Below, in pieces: positions 44,708 to 54,437 of a stretch of 64,000 bases of DNA; within the stretch, counting starts at the first letter, position 1; each line of letters begins with the position of its first letter. The stretch spans positions 62,001-126,000 of the forward strand of contig NZ_JAABLQ010000003.1 of assembly GCF_009915765.1 (NCBI RefSeq), written 5' to 3'. Made by a program: the position numbers and the translations under genes. Origin of the DNA: Pannonibacter sp. XCT-53. GTDB taxonomy: Bacteria; Pseudomonadota; Alphaproteobacteria; Rhizobiales; Stappiaceae. The notes below the pieces were generated by a model. The model searched no databases. It was not told the DNA's origin and worked only from the letters and a program-made list of their open reading frames with translations.

Positions 44708-45004
44708 GCCAACCTCCCGAAAAAGTCGAGACTGACGATACGACAACCTTTCGGAGAGTCAAGAACGTAAAGAGAACATAAATTCGCTCGGCCCTCTTGC
44801 GGTTCCCGCCGATCCGGCGCAGCATGATGGTCGCCGGCCGTTGCGGAAGACAGCGCCGGACCATCGAAACCCGTGTCCCTCCTCGCGCCTGGCCTGTGCT
44901 GCAGCGTCACGGCCCGAACCATCGTGGCGACACGGGGGTGAACCCGCGTTGCGCCGGGAGCCGGTCCCGGGCCGACACGACGCGGTCAAACGGGGGAGCC
45001 TGCC

Positions 45005-45826
45005 ATGTGTGATGCCTGTGTGATGTCTGCCGTGAAGTCGCGAATGCTGTCGCGCCGCGACATGTTCCGGCTCGCTGCTGGCGCAAGTGTTGCCGCTGCC
45101 GTAACGGCGACAAGCGGCGCAATTCCGGCCATGGCGGCGATTCCGACCAAGGTCAGCGACCTGACCCACGAGCTGAGCGAGAGCTTCCCGACATTCTTCG
45201 GTCAGCAGCAGTTCTTTGCGACCAAGCTCTTCGACTATGCGAAGGATAAGTTCAACCTTTACGAGTTGCGGGTGAACGAACATACCGGCACTCATGTGGA
45301 TGCACCGCTACATTTTTCCGCAGATGGCCAGTCCGTGGCCGAGATCCCGGTCGGCAATCTGGTTGCGCCGCTTGCGGTCGTCGACATCCGGGCGCGGGCG
45401 GTGGAGAACCCTGACACCCAGCTGACCCCGGACGACCTGAAGGCCTGGATCGCGGCCCACGGCCCGATCCCGGAGGGAGCCTGCGTGGCGATGCTGTCAG
45501 GGTGGGACAAGCATGTTGCCAGCCCGAAGTTCCGCAATCCCGACGACAAGGGCGGGATGCATTTCCCGGGGTTTCATGTGGAGGCGGCGGCGATGCTCAT
45601 CGAGGAGGCCAAGGTCGTCGGCATTGCGGTCGACACCCTGTCCCTCGACTTCGGCGCCTCGCCGGACTTCGCCACACATTACAAGTGGCTGCCGAGCAAC
45701 CGGTGGGGCATCGAGTGCATCGCCAATCTGGAGCAGCTGCCGCCGACCGGCGCGACGCTCGTCGTCGGCGCGCCGAAACACAAGGGCGGAACGGGAGGAC
45801 CGGCCCGGGTGCTGGCCCTGGTGTGA
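45005..45826 (+). CDS. Tat-exported cyclase family (kynurenine-formamidase-like) hydrolase
   Basis: This 273-residue protein has the metal-binding motif HTGTHVDAPLHF of the cyclase superfamily (PF04199), which includes kynurenine formamidase and isatin hydrolase. The N-terminus carries a twin-arginine signal (SRRDMFRLAAGASVAAAV, cleavage near PAMA), so it probably acts in the periplasm. GGAIPEGACVAM-like and VVGIAVDTLSLDFG segments also fit. GGGGGAG precedes the ATG. The substrate is unknown, and no tryptophan-degradation genes are nearby. An N-terminal CDAC lies before the Tat motif. Confidence 0.88.
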   Translation: MCDACVMSAVKSRMLSRRDMFRLAAGASVAAAVTATSGAIPAMAAIPTKVSDLTHELSESFPTFFGQQQFFATKLFDYAKDKFNLYELRVNEHTGTHVDAPLHFSADGQSVAEIPVGNLVAPLAVVDIRARAVENPDTQLTPDDLKAWIAAHGPIPEGACVAMLSGWDKHVASPKFRNPDDKGGMHFPGFHVEAAAMLIEEAKVVGIAVDTLSLDFGASPDFATHYKWLPSNRWGIECIANLEQLPPTGATLVVGAPKHKGGTGGPARVLALV

Positions 45827-45895
45827 CCGACACCGGATGCCGGTGAGGCGGGTGGCCGGTTGTACCGCTTACCGTTGCCGGGATCGCGGCCCTGG

Positions 45896-46840
<945 letters not shown>

Positions 46841-47824
46841 GCCAACTCTCCGGAAGGGGCGCCGGAACTTGCCGGCGCGGATCGGGTAGGAGGACATGAT
46901 ATGGGATTTCTGGACCGGCTTGTCCAGAATGACGATGCCGCTGTCGCTGGCCGTCTGAAGACCGGTCCGGGGGCCCACAGGCGGGACGACGGCGGCCCGC
47001 CTGCCGCCAGGGTTGCGGGCCGGCTCAGGACCCGGGCCGCGGACGGATGGCAAGCCGGGCGACAAGCTTCAGAAGGGAGCAGGTGACGTGCCGGCCGAGG
47101 AACTGGTCGAGGGACTGGTCAAGGGAGGGGCCGAGGGAGGAGCCTTGGAGACCGGTCATCCGGGCCAGACTGCAGGAGCGGCCCGCGGCGTGAACCGGAC
47201 GCCGGCGCGAGACCTGAACGGGGCTGGAACGAGAGGTGGAACACAGGCCGGCATGAGACAGGGCCGGTCAACCGGGCACTGAACGGAGCGCTCAACCGGG
47301 CAACGCCACGGGCAGGCCGGCGGACGAAGCGCGACCGGGCACGGAGGCGGCGGTTTGGGCAGGTAGCCGGCTGGAACAGGCAGCGGTCTGGAGCAGGCGG
47401 CGGGTTGAACAGGCGGCGGGTTGAGCAGGTGCTGGATTGGGCAGACTGCGGATCGCGCAGGGCGTGCCCGCGCAGGGCAGGCCGGCGCAGGGCAGGACGG
47501 GGAAGAGGGGGATCAACGACAGGCCTGACCGCGCCCGGCGGCGGTCAGGCGGGTGGTGCCGGTGGTGCGCCCGCTCAGCGCGCCGGTACGGCCGCCTGTC
47601 GCGGCCTGGACAACGCCAGAACGGGGAGCTCCCGGATCCGGCTCCTCGCGGGTCGCCACTGCACCTGCTTGCAGGGACAACCAGGGGCCGCACCTGAGCC
47701 TGCCTGGCACCGGCTGGCACCGCTCGACATCGCCCGGAACCGCCCGGAACCGGCCGGAAACGCCCTGCCGGCGAACACGGGCAAGGTGGGCGGGCGACCG
47801 CGCGGGCCTTGGTCCGGAGCCGGA
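46841..47824. other. Gap of 984 bp without a supported gene, repeat-rich
   Basis: This is the largest gene-free stretch in the window, between yraN and gshB on the same strand. It is GC-rich and built of degenerate tandem repeats: GGACTGGTC-type units near 47100, a 16-17 bp repeat at 47345-47442, GCGCAGGGC units at 47455-47500, and 10-bp repeats CTGGCACCGG and CGCCCGGAAC at 47704-47760. Open frames through it look like translated repeats. Confidence 0.55.
47345..47442. repeat. Degenerate 16-17 bp tandem repeat, about six copies
   Basis: Successive units end in a shared (A/G)(A/G)CAGG and contain a GG(C/T)(C/G)GG(G/T)TTG-like core. The two best copies are CGGCGGGTTGAACAGG and CGGCGGGTTGAGCAGG, adjacent near 47398-47429. 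Earlier and later copies diverge. Confidence 0.75.
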
Positions 47825-48247
47825 TCAGAGGTCGTGGGTGGCCTGGAAGGCGTCGACGACATGCTCCGGCCAGCGCCAGGGCAACACGAGGACAAGGTCG
47901 AAGCGCTGGACCGTGTCGGCCTGGTCCGGGTTCTGGACGAGAAAGATGCGGGCGGCGCGGATGATGCGGCCACGCGCGGTCGCGGTGACGGCCTCGAGCG
48001 CGGCGCTGCGCGTGCCGCGGGCCTTGACCTCGATGAAGGCAAGAACCTCGCCGCGCCGGGCGATCAGGTCCACCTCGCCGGCGCCGGAGCGGAAACGGCG
48101 GGCCAGGATGCGCCAGCCCTTGAGCCGCAGCAGCAGCGCCGCCAGGCTCTCGGCCCCGAGCCCCAGCCGGTAGGCGCGACGCCGGTCACGGCGCTGGTCG
48201 CGCCGCTGGCCACGGGTCGGGGGCAGGGCAGAGGGCGTGCTGGTCAC
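47825..48247 (-). CDS. yraN: YraN family (UPF0102) nuclease-like protein
   Basis: This 140-residue protein has the restriction-endonuclease-like core GAGEVDLIARRGEVLAFIEVKARGTR, with the D...ExK residues in place, then AARIFLVQNP and RFDLVLV. UPF0102 proteins are predicted Holliday-junction-resolvase-like nucleases of unknown role. It starts at a GTG overlapping the rsmI stop (GTGA), so the two are co-translated. The N-terminus is arginine-rich, from a short repetitive stretch. Confidence 0.93.
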   Translation of the reverse strand: MTSTPSALPPTRGQRRDQRRDRRRAYRLGLGAESLAALLLRLKGWRILARRFRSGAGEVDLIARRGEVLAFIEVKARGTRSAALEAVTATARGRIIRAARIFLVQNPDQADTVQRFDLVLVLPWRWPEHVVDAFQATHDL

Positions 48248-49194
48248 GTGTCGGGCGCATCCATGCCGGGGACTGCGTCACTCTCGCCGGCCTCCGCCTT
48301 CAGCGCAAGGGCAAGGCGGTAGATTTCGGTCCGGTCCCGGCCGGTTCGGCGGGCAATCTCCTTGGCGGCAGCCGCCACGGGCTGACGGGCGAGCGCGTCG
48401 CGCAGGAGCGCCTCGACATCGTCGGCGTCCTCTGCCGGCGCCTGCGGGGCCGGCGGACCCACAAGCACGACGATTTCGCCCTTTGGCGGGTTGTCGGCAT
48501 AGAAGGCGGCCAGCTCCGCCAGGGTCCCGCGCTGGAACGTCTCGAAGCGCTTGGTCAGCTCGCGGGCGACGACGGCCTCCCGCGGACCGAGGGCCTCGGC
48601 CATGGCGGCCAGTGACGCAGCCAGGCGATGGGGCGATTCAAAGAAGGCCAGCGTGGCCGGCATCGGCGCCAGCTCGGACAGCCGCCGCAGACGCGCGCCG
48701 GCCTTCTGCGGCAGGAAGCCGGCAAAGAGCAGCGTGTCCGTGGGCAGACCCGAGGCGACCAGTCCGGCCAGCGGGGCGGAGGCGCCCGGAATGGGCACCA
48801 CGCGATGCCCGGCGGCCAGCACGTCCCGCACCAGCCGGTAGCCGGGATCGGACACGAGCGGGGTGCCGGCATCCGAGACCAGCGCCACGACCTGGCCTTC
48901 GGCGAGGGCTGCGAGCAGGCGCGGACGCTGCCGCTCGGCATTGTGCTCGTGATAGGGCAGGAGCGGCGCCTTGAGGCCGAAGCGCTGCATCAGGGTGGCG
49001 GTGACGCGGGTGTCCTCGCAGGCAACGACATCTGCAGCCGCCAGCGTTTCCAGCGCGCGCAGGGTAATGTCGCCGAGATTGCCGATGGGCGTGGAAACGA
49101 TGTAGAGCGCGCTGTCCTGGGCCGGTGCGGCATAGGCATGCTGGCCGATGAAATAGCGGCGGCCGGCGCCGGTCTCAGCCCCGTGGTCCGTCAT
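48244..49194 (-). CDS. rsmI: 16S rRNA (cytidine1402-2'-O)-methyltransferase RsmI
   Basis: This 316-residue tetrapyrrole-methylase-fold enzyme 2'-O-methylates C1402 of 16S rRNA in the decoding centre. Motifs are LYIVSTPIGNLGDITLRALE, CEDTRVTATLM, LVSDAGTPLVSDPGYRLV and PIPGASAPLAGLVASGLPTD, followed by FFESPHRL and KRFETFQRG. The start at 49194 has GGAAAGAG upstream. Divergent from the LppC-like lipoprotein gene, an arrangement also conserved in gammaproteobacteria (rsmI/lpoA). Confidence 0.96.
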   Translation of the reverse strand: MTDHGAETGAGRRYFIGQHAYAAPAQDSALYIVSTPIGNLGDITLRALETLAAADVVACEDTRVTATLMQRFGLKAPLLPYHEHNAERQRPRLLAALAEGQVVALVSDAGTPLVSDPGYRLVRDVLAAGHRVVPIPGASAPLAGLVASGLPTDTLLFAGFLPQKAGARLRRLSELAPMPATLAFFESPHRLAASLAAMAEALGPREAVVARELTKRFETFQRGTLAELAAFYADNPPKGEIVVLVGPPAPQAPAEDADDVEALLRDALARQPVAAAAKEIARRTGRDRTEIYRLALALKAEAGESDAVPGMDAPDT

Positions 49195-49370
49195 GGATCT
49201 GCTCTTTCCTTCGCATCTGCCGGCCGGAGAAGGCCGGACGGACTGGACTTCCTGGCCCGGGAGACGCATTGCGCAAATCGTGCCGCGGCAGGCGGCACGG
49301 TGTTCACGCGGCTGGACAGGAACGTTCTGAATTCGTAATGGTTTTTGAGCGCGGATGCGAGGAGGCCCGA

Positions 49371-50651
49371 GTGGAAAACGCAAAAGTTGCCGCCACTGCC
49401 CCATTTGCCGGCTTTGCCGCCGGCGTGACCGGCGCGCGCGCCGCCCGGTTTGCCGGGCTGCGCCGCAGGATGCTGCGGGTCGCGGGCATGCTGACCGCCG
49501 CCGGGCTGCTGGCCGGGTGCATGGGCTCGACCATGGGCACCGCCCCCGAAGGCCTGCAGAGCCTGCCGGCGACCCCCTCCACCCCGGCCGTCACCGGACA
49601 GACCATCGGCACCGGAACGGTGCGCATCGGGTTGCTGCTGCCGCTGACCGCGGGCGGATCGGCGACGGCGATCGCCAACACGTTCCGCAACTCCGCCGAA
49701 CTGGCGCTCAAGGACTTCCAGGGCTCGGACATCCAGCTTCTGGTGAAGGACACGGCCGGCACCGCCGAGGGCGGGCGCGCGGCCGCGCAGGCAGCGATCG
49801 CCGAAGGCGCCGAGCTGATCCTCGGTCCGGTGTTCGCTCCGGCCGTGGCGGGAGCAGCCAGCGTGGCGCGGACCTCGGGCGTGCCCATCGTTGCCTTCTC
49901 CACCGACACTTCGGTCGCCGGACCGGGCGTCTACCTCCTGTCCTTCCTGCCGGCGGGCGATGTCAGACGCATCGTCGACTTTGCCAGCAAGCAGAACCGC
50001 AAGTCCTTCGTCGCCCTGTTGCCGGATGATGCCTATGGCTCGGTGGCGGAAGCCGCGTTCCGCCAGGAAGTGGGCCGTGTCGGCGGCCGCATCGTCGGCG
50101 TGCAGCGCTACAAGGTCTCAGGCTCGGACACGTCGGATCTTGCCGCCAAGACCCAGGCCATCGGCACGCTGCTGCCACAGGCCGACACGCTGTTCGTGCC
50201 GGCGGCCAGCGTCGCGCCCTTCGTCATGCAGACGCTGATCACCCAGGGCGTCAACCTCGGCAACGTCAAGGTTCTGGGCAGTGGCCAGTGGGACGCGGCG
50301 CAGGTGACGGGCAACCCGGTCATGGCCGGAGCCTGGTTCCCCGGGCCGGAGCGGGCCGGGTTCGATGCGCTCGCCGGCCGCTATCAGGCTGCCTACGGCA
50401 GCGCCCCGCCGCGCAACGCGACGCTCGCCTATGACGGCACGATCCTCGCCGCAGGCCTCGTGCGCTCCGCTGGACCGCAGCGCTTCTCGCCGCAGGTGCT
50501 CACCAACCGCGACGGCTTCCTCGGCATTGACGGCGTGTTCCGCTTCCTGCCCAACGGCGAGAACGAGCGCGGCCTTGCGGTCTATGAGATCACCCCGACC
50601 GGACCCAAGGTGATCTCGCCAGCCCCGCGCGATTTCCGCACGCCCTCCTGA
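49371..50651 (+). CDS. Penicillin-binding protein activator lipoprotein (LppC/LpoA-like)
   Basis: This 426-residue lipoprotein has a lipobox LLAGC about 50 residues in, then a type I periplasmic-binding fold: VRIGLLLPLTAGGSATAIANTFRNSAELALKDF (in parts), LILGPVFAPAVAGAA, VLGSGQWDA and LAYDGTILAAGLV. It probably anchors in the outer membrane and stimulates a penicillin-binding protein. The GTG at 49371 is preferred because GAGGAGG lies 5 bp upstream; the ATG at 49338 has none. It is divergent from rsmI and lies 14 bp before coaBC. Confidence 0.88.
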   Translation: MENAKVAATAPFAGFAAGVTGARAARFAGLRRRMLRVAGMLTAAGLLAGCMGSTMGTAPEGLQSLPATPSTPAVTGQTIGTGTVRIGLLLPLTAGGSATAIANTFRNSAELALKDFQGSDIQLLVKDTAGTAEGGRAAAQAAIAEGAELILGPVFAPAVAGAASVARTSGVPIVAFSTDTSVAGPGVYLLSFLPAGDVRRIVDFASKQNRKSFVALLPDDAYGSVAEAAFRQEVGRVGGRIVGVQRYKVSGSDTSDLAAKTQAIGTLLPQADTLFVPAASVAPFVMQTLITQGVNLGNVKVLGSGQWDAAQVTGNPVMAGAWFPGPERAGFDALAGRYQAAYGSAPPRNATLAYDGTILAAGLVRSAGPQRFSPQVLTNRDGFLGIDGVFRFLPNGENERGLAVYEITPTGPKVISPAPRDFRTPS

Positions 50652-50665
50652 AGGCTTCCCGACCC

Positions 50666-51871
50666 ATGCTCACGGACAAGCGGATCCTGCTCATCATCGG
50701 CGGCGGGATCGCGGCCTACAAGTCGCTGGATCTGATCCGTCGCCTGCGCGAGCGCGGCGCGGCGGTGCGCGTGATCATGACGGCGGGCGCGCAGGAGTTC
50801 ATCACGCCGCTCGCAGCGGGCGCGCTCAGCGCCGACCGTGTCTACACCGACCTGTTCGACCGGGAGGCCGAGCAGGATGTGGGACATATCCGGTTGGCGC
50901 GCGAGGCGGATCTGGTGCTGGTGGCCCCGGCGACGGCGGATCTGATGGCCAAGATGGCCGCCGGTCTGGCCGGAGATCTGGCCACGGCCGTGCTGCTGGC
51001 CACCCGCCTGCCGGTGCTGCTGGCCCCGGCGATGAACCCGGCGATGTGGAGCCATCCGGCCACGCAGCGCAATGTGGCGCGGCTGGCGGCAGATGGCATT
51101 GCCTTTGTCGGTCCGGAGCGCGGCGAGATGGCGGAAAGCGGTGAGGCTGGTGTTGGCCGCATGAGCGAGCCGCTGGCGATTGCCGAGCGTGTCGCGGCGA
51201 TGCTGGTGCCGGCTCCCGGGCCTCTTGCCGGACGGCATGTCGTCATCACCTCCGGTCCCACGCATGAGCCGATCGACCCGGTGCGCTACATCGCCAACCG
51301 CTCCTCCGGCAAGCAGGGCCACGCCATCGCCGCTGCCCTGGCCGCGCTCGGCGCCCGGGTGACGCTGGTCAGCGGTCCGGTGACCGTGCCCGATCCGAAG
51401 GGCGTCACCACGGTGCATGTGGAGACGGCGCGGCAGATGCTGGCGGCCGTCGAGGCGGCGCTGCCGGCGGATGCCGCCGTCATGGCCGCCGCCGTCGCCG
51501 ACTGGCGGGTGGCCGCGGAAGGGGCGGAAAAGATCAAGAAGGACGGCTCCGGCCGGCCGCCCGCGCTGGCCCTGACGGAAAATCCCGACATCCTGGCAAC
51601 CGTCGGTCATCTGGGCGACCGGCGGCCGAGGCTCGTCGTCGGCTTTGCGGCAGAAACCGAAAACCTCATTGCCAATGCGCAGGCCAAGCTGGCGCGCAAG
51701 GGCGCGGACTGGATCGTCGCCAACGATGTCAGCCCGGAAACCGGCGTGATGGGCGGCGACGCCAACACGGTGCGCATCGTCTCGGCAGCCGGCGTGGAAG
51801 ACTGGCCGACGCTGGACAAGGGCGAGGTCGCGCGTCGTCTCGCCGCGCGGATTGCCGCCGCTTTGGCCTGA
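50666..51871 (+). CDS. coaBC: Bifunctional phosphopantothenoylcysteine synthetase/decarboxylase
   Basis: This 401-residue protein carries both middle steps of coenzyme A synthesis. The N-terminal flavoprotein decarboxylase (CoaC) has IIGGGIAAYKSLDLIRRL and APAMNPAMWSHPATQRNV. The C-terminal CTP-dependent synthetase (CoaB) has VVITSGPTHEPIDPVRYIANRSSGKQGHAIA (in parts), AAVADWRV and GFAAETENLI. It follows the LppC-like gene by 14 bp and is convergent with the DUF2256 gene. Confidence 0.96.
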   Translation: MLTDKRILLIIGGGIAAYKSLDLIRRLRERGAAVRVIMTAGAQEFITPLAAGALSADRVYTDLFDREAEQDVGHIRLAREADLVLVAPATADLMAKMAAGLAGDLATAVLLATRLPVLLAPAMNPAMWSHPATQRNVARLAADGIAFVGPERGEMAESGEAGVGRMSEPLAIAERVAAMLVPAPGPLAGRHVVITSGPTHEPIDPVRYIANRSSGKQGHAIAAALAALGARVTLVSGPVTVPDPKGVTTVHVETARQMLAAVEAALPADAAVMAAAVADWRVAAEGAEKIKKDGSGRPPALALTENPDILATVGHLGDRRPRLVVGFAAETENLIANAQAKLARKGADWIVANDVSPETGVMGGDANTVRIVSAAGVEDWPTLDKGEVARRLAARIAAALA

Positions 51872-51880
51872 GACGACGGT

Positions 51881-52069
51881 TTAAGCGCCGGGCGTGGCCT
51901 GCTTCCGCTCCTTGCTGCCACGCTCCTTGCTGCCACGCTCGTTGCGGCAGCGGTCGGAGCAGTAGCGAACCTCGTCCCACACCTTTTCCCATTTCTTGCG
52001 CCAGGTGAAGGGGCGGCCACAGGTGACACAGGTCTTCTGCGGCAGATCGGATTTCTTGCGCATCTTCAT
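51881..52069 (-). CDS. DUF2256 small cysteine protein, coupled to photolyase
   Basis: This 62-residue protein starts MKMRKKSDLPQKTCVTCGRPF and has four cysteines (CVTC ... CSDRC) arranged as a small zinc ribbon, the DUF2256 pattern. The basic C-terminus carries a GSKER repeat coded by a 15-bp tandem duplication. Its ATG overlaps the stop of the upstream photolyase gene (ATGA). DUF2256 genes are often next to photolyase/cryptochrome genes, so a helper role is likely but not established. Confidence 0.85.
   Translation of the reverse strand: MKMRKKSDLPQKTCVTCGRPFTWRKKWEKVWDEVRYCSDRCRNERGSKERGSKERKQATPGA
51907..51950. repeat. 15-bp tandem repeat in the DUF2256 gene
   Basis: Two exact copies of GCTCCTTGCTGCCAC (51907-51921 and 51922-51936) and a partial third encode the repeated GSKER of the protein tail. 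The frame is preserved. Confidence 0.9.
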
Positions 52070-53712
52070 GTGATCTGGCCTGCCTGAGCGGGGTCGAGAT
52101 GGGGCTCCGGGTCGGATCCGGCGGAGGCAGGTTCGGCACCGGTTGCAAACAGGCTGAGCTGTCCATCCGGAGCCGCCTTCGTCCGCCCCTTGCGCGCGGC
52201 CGGGACCCCTTCGCTGCGCTGACCGCGGTTGGCGATGCCGGCCTTGCGGCTGCCGTGGCGGTCCTGGATCCGGTCCGCCTCGCGGTGGAACTCGCGCTCC
52301 TTGCGCAGGCCCCAGACCCGGTCGCGGGCCGCGCGGGCGGCCGCCAGTGGATCGACGATGGGCTCGGGATAACGTCGGCCCAGCAGCGCCGCCGCGCCGC
52401 CCCAGGTCCAGGGTGCATGAAGGAAGGCATCCGGCACCTCGGACAGTTCCGGCACCCAGCGGCGGATGAAGACGCCCTGCGGATCCTGGTCCTGCCCCTG
52501 CTTGACCGGGTTGTAGATGCGGATGGTGTTGATGCCGGTGGTTCCGGACTGCATCTGCACCTGTGGCCAGTGGATGCCCGGCTCGTAGTCGGTGAAGGCC
52601 CGCGCGAGATGTTCGCCCGGGGCCCGCCAGTCCAGCCAGAGATGATAGGCGGCCACGGCCATCAGCATCGCACGCATGCGGAAGTTCATCCAGCCGGTGG
52701 CATTGAGCGCGCGCATGGTCGCGTCGACGAAGGGCAGGCCGGTCTCGCCCGCGCACCAGGCCGCGAGCCGGGCGGCGTCGGGTTCGCGCGGGCGCAGGCC
52801 GTCGTGGGCGCGGTGGAGATTGCGGAACTCCAGCTCGGGCGCATCCTCCAGCTTCTGCATGAAGTGGCAATGCCAGTGCAGGCGGGACAGGAACGATCCG
52901 ACCGCGCCTTGCCACTGGCGCGCGGCGCCGCTATCGCCACTCTCGACCAGGGCGCGCAGCCGGTCCTCGGCCCGCTGCGTGACCTCGCGCAGCGACAGGG
53001 TGCCGAAGGCCAGGTGCGGCGACAGCCGCGAACAGGCATCGAAGCCGGTGACCGGGCTGGACATGGCGGCACGATAGGTGCGGCCGCGCTGGGTCAGGAA
53101 GCTGTCGAGGCAGGCAAGGCCGGCCCGGCGGCCGCCGCGCTGGCGGCCGGGGCAGGGGTCGGAGGCAAGGCCCAGGTCCTGCGCCGTCGGCAGGGGACCG
53201 GGTTCGATGCCGGGCAGCGGCGTCAGCGCCGGCTCGGGCAGCAGCGGCTGGCGCATGTCGCGGTCCCAGCGCTGCGCCCAGCCGTTTCGGCTCTTCAGGC
53301 GGCGGATGACGCCGGTCTGGCGGGGCTCCTCCCAGGGAATGCCGGCCTCGCGGCAGAAGGCCTTCACCGCCAGGTCGCGGGCATAGGTGAAGCTGTTGCC
53401 GGTTTCCTCGTGCGACCAGAGGGTGGCGATGCCACGCCGGGCGTGCAGGGCGCGCAGAACCTCCACCGCAGCCCCCTTGCGGATGATCAGCGGCTGGCCA
53501 AGGCGGGCCAGATCCTGCCGCAGCTCGTGCAGGCACTCGGCAAGGAAGGCGTGATGCCGGCCGGAGGCATCCGGTTGCCGCCAGAGATCGGGCTCGACGA
53601 TATAGAGCGGCAGCACCGGGCCCCGCCGCGCGGCCTCGACCAGCGGCTGGTGATCAAAGCTGCGCAGATCGCGCTTGAACCAGACGACCTGCAGGGGCGG
53701 AAACTCGGTCAT
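52066..53712 (-). CDS. Photolyase/cryptochrome family FAD-binding protein
   Basis: This 548-residue protein has an N-terminal photolyase alpha/beta domain (VVWFKRDLRSFDHQPL, TLWSHEETGNSFTYARDLAV) and a C-terminal FAD domain (SRLSPHLAFGTLSLREV, TGLPFVDATMRALNATGWMNFRMRAMLM). The segment HWPQVQMQSGTTGINTIRIYNPVKQG replaces the usual active-site WQW region of CPD photolyases, so this is a distinct subfamily and repair activity is not certain. The C-terminus is an extended basic tail. It is co-translated with DUF2256. The start at 53712 (MTEFPPLQ) fits the domain. Confidence 0.9.
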   Translation of the reverse strand: MTEFPPLQVVWFKRDLRSFDHQPLVEAARRGPVLPLYIVEPDLWRQPDASGRHHAFLAECLHELRQDLARLGQPLIIRKGAAVEVLRALHARRGIATLWSHEETGNSFTYARDLAVKAFCREAGIPWEEPRQTGVIRRLKSRNGWAQRWDRDMRQPLLPEPALTPLPGIEPGPLPTAQDLGLASDPCPGRQRGGRRAGLACLDSFLTQRGRTYRAAMSSPVTGFDACSRLSPHLAFGTLSLREVTQRAEDRLRALVESGDSGAARQWQGAVGSFLSRLHWHCHFMQKLEDAPELEFRNLHRAHDGLRPREPDAARLAAWCAGETGLPFVDATMRALNATGWMNFRMRAMLMAVAAYHLWLDWRAPGEHLARAFTDYEPGIHWPQVQMQSGTTGINTIRIYNPVKQGQDQDPQGVFIRRWVPELSEVPDAFLHAPWTWGGAAALLGRRYPEPIVDPLAAARAARDRVWGLRKEREFHREADRIQDRHGSRKAGIANRGQRSEGVPAARKGRTKAAPDGQLSLFATGAEPASAGSDPEPHLDPAQAGQIT

Positions 53713-53820
53713 GGTACCGGCTACGGAACACCAGGGAGGCGGCACAGCCGCAAGGATGGAGATACAACCAGCTCTCGCGCGTCTACGCAGGCCGGCCCGC
53801 GGAGGATTACCGGGCGTGCC

Positions 53821-54330
53821 TCAGACTGACCCGGTGTGGAAACGGGCATCCGGATCGATCAGGTCATGCAGCCGCTGGGCTGCGTGCCGGGCAAAGCGCA
53901 GGGTCACTGCCTTGCGGGTGGCCGCCGGCAACGGATGGCTTGGCGCCTCGCGCAGGATGTCGGCCGAAAAGCCGTCGGACAGGATCAGGCCCGCGTCTTC
54001 CGGGAAAATCTCCTGCGGCACGTCGGGATGGGTGGCGAAATAGAGCCGGTCGCAATGGGCGCGGTAATCCGGCCATTTGCCGTCGGCGCGGAAGTCGGCG
54101 ATGGACGACTTCACCTCGACGATGACCAGCTCCTGCTTCTGGCCGAGCGCGATGAGGTCTGCCCGGCGGCCGGAGGCCAGCGTCAGTTCGGGCAGGCAGA
54201 CAAAGCCCTGCAGGCGCAGGAGCCGGGCGGTGCCGCGCCAGACCTTCAGGGCGGTCTCGGACTGGCGTCCGTCCGTTAAGGGGTCGTCGAGGGCAATGCG
54301 ATTGCCGGAAGAGGGGACCGTCAGACTCAT
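53821..54330 (-). CDS. mmcB: MmcB family DNA repair protein
   Basis: This 169-residue protein has a restriction-endonuclease-like core: LELTLASGRRADLIALGQKQELVIVEVKSSIADF (in parts) with the ExK motif in EVKSS, and FRADGKWPDYRAHCDRLYFAT. MmcB was described in Caulobacter as an SOS-induced protein tied to damage tolerance and the ImuA-ImuB-DnaE2 mutasome. An exact GTTC-N7-GTTC LexA box lies 10 bp before the ATG. Adjacent to a photolyase-family gene. Confidence 0.9.
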   Translation of the reverse strand: MSLTVPSSGNRIALDDPLTDGRQSETALKVWRGTARLLRLQGFVCLPELTLASGRRADLIALGQKQELVIVEVKSSIADFRADGKWPDYRAHCDRLYFATHPDVPQEIFPEDAGLILSDGFSADILREAPSHPLPAATRKAVTLRFARHAAQRLHDLIDPDARFHTGSV

Positions 54331-54339
54331 TCCCTATTT

Positions 54340-54354
54340 GTTCCCTTCCCGTTC
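54340..54354. promoter_or_regulatory. LexA (SOS) box of mmcB
   Basis: GTTC (54340-54343), seven bases, GTTC (54351-54354) is an exact alphaproteobacterial LexA box. Its position 10-24 bp before the mmcB start means bound LexA would block transcription. Confidence 0.85.
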
Positions 54355-54437
54355 GCAAAAAGCAAGCGCTGTTCCCGGCAATTCTTATCAAGCTTGTTCG
54401 GATTTTTCCGGTTTCGGCAAGAGATGCCCGGCGTGGT

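Noticed and set aside
47013..47282. 89-codon open frame in the yraN-gshB gap
   Set aside because: Glycine/alanine/arginine-rich translation of repeats, no ribosome-binding site and no family match.
47345..47442. CRISPR-like array
   Set aside because: Units are 16-17 bp, degenerate and adjacent with no unique spacers, and no cas genes are present.
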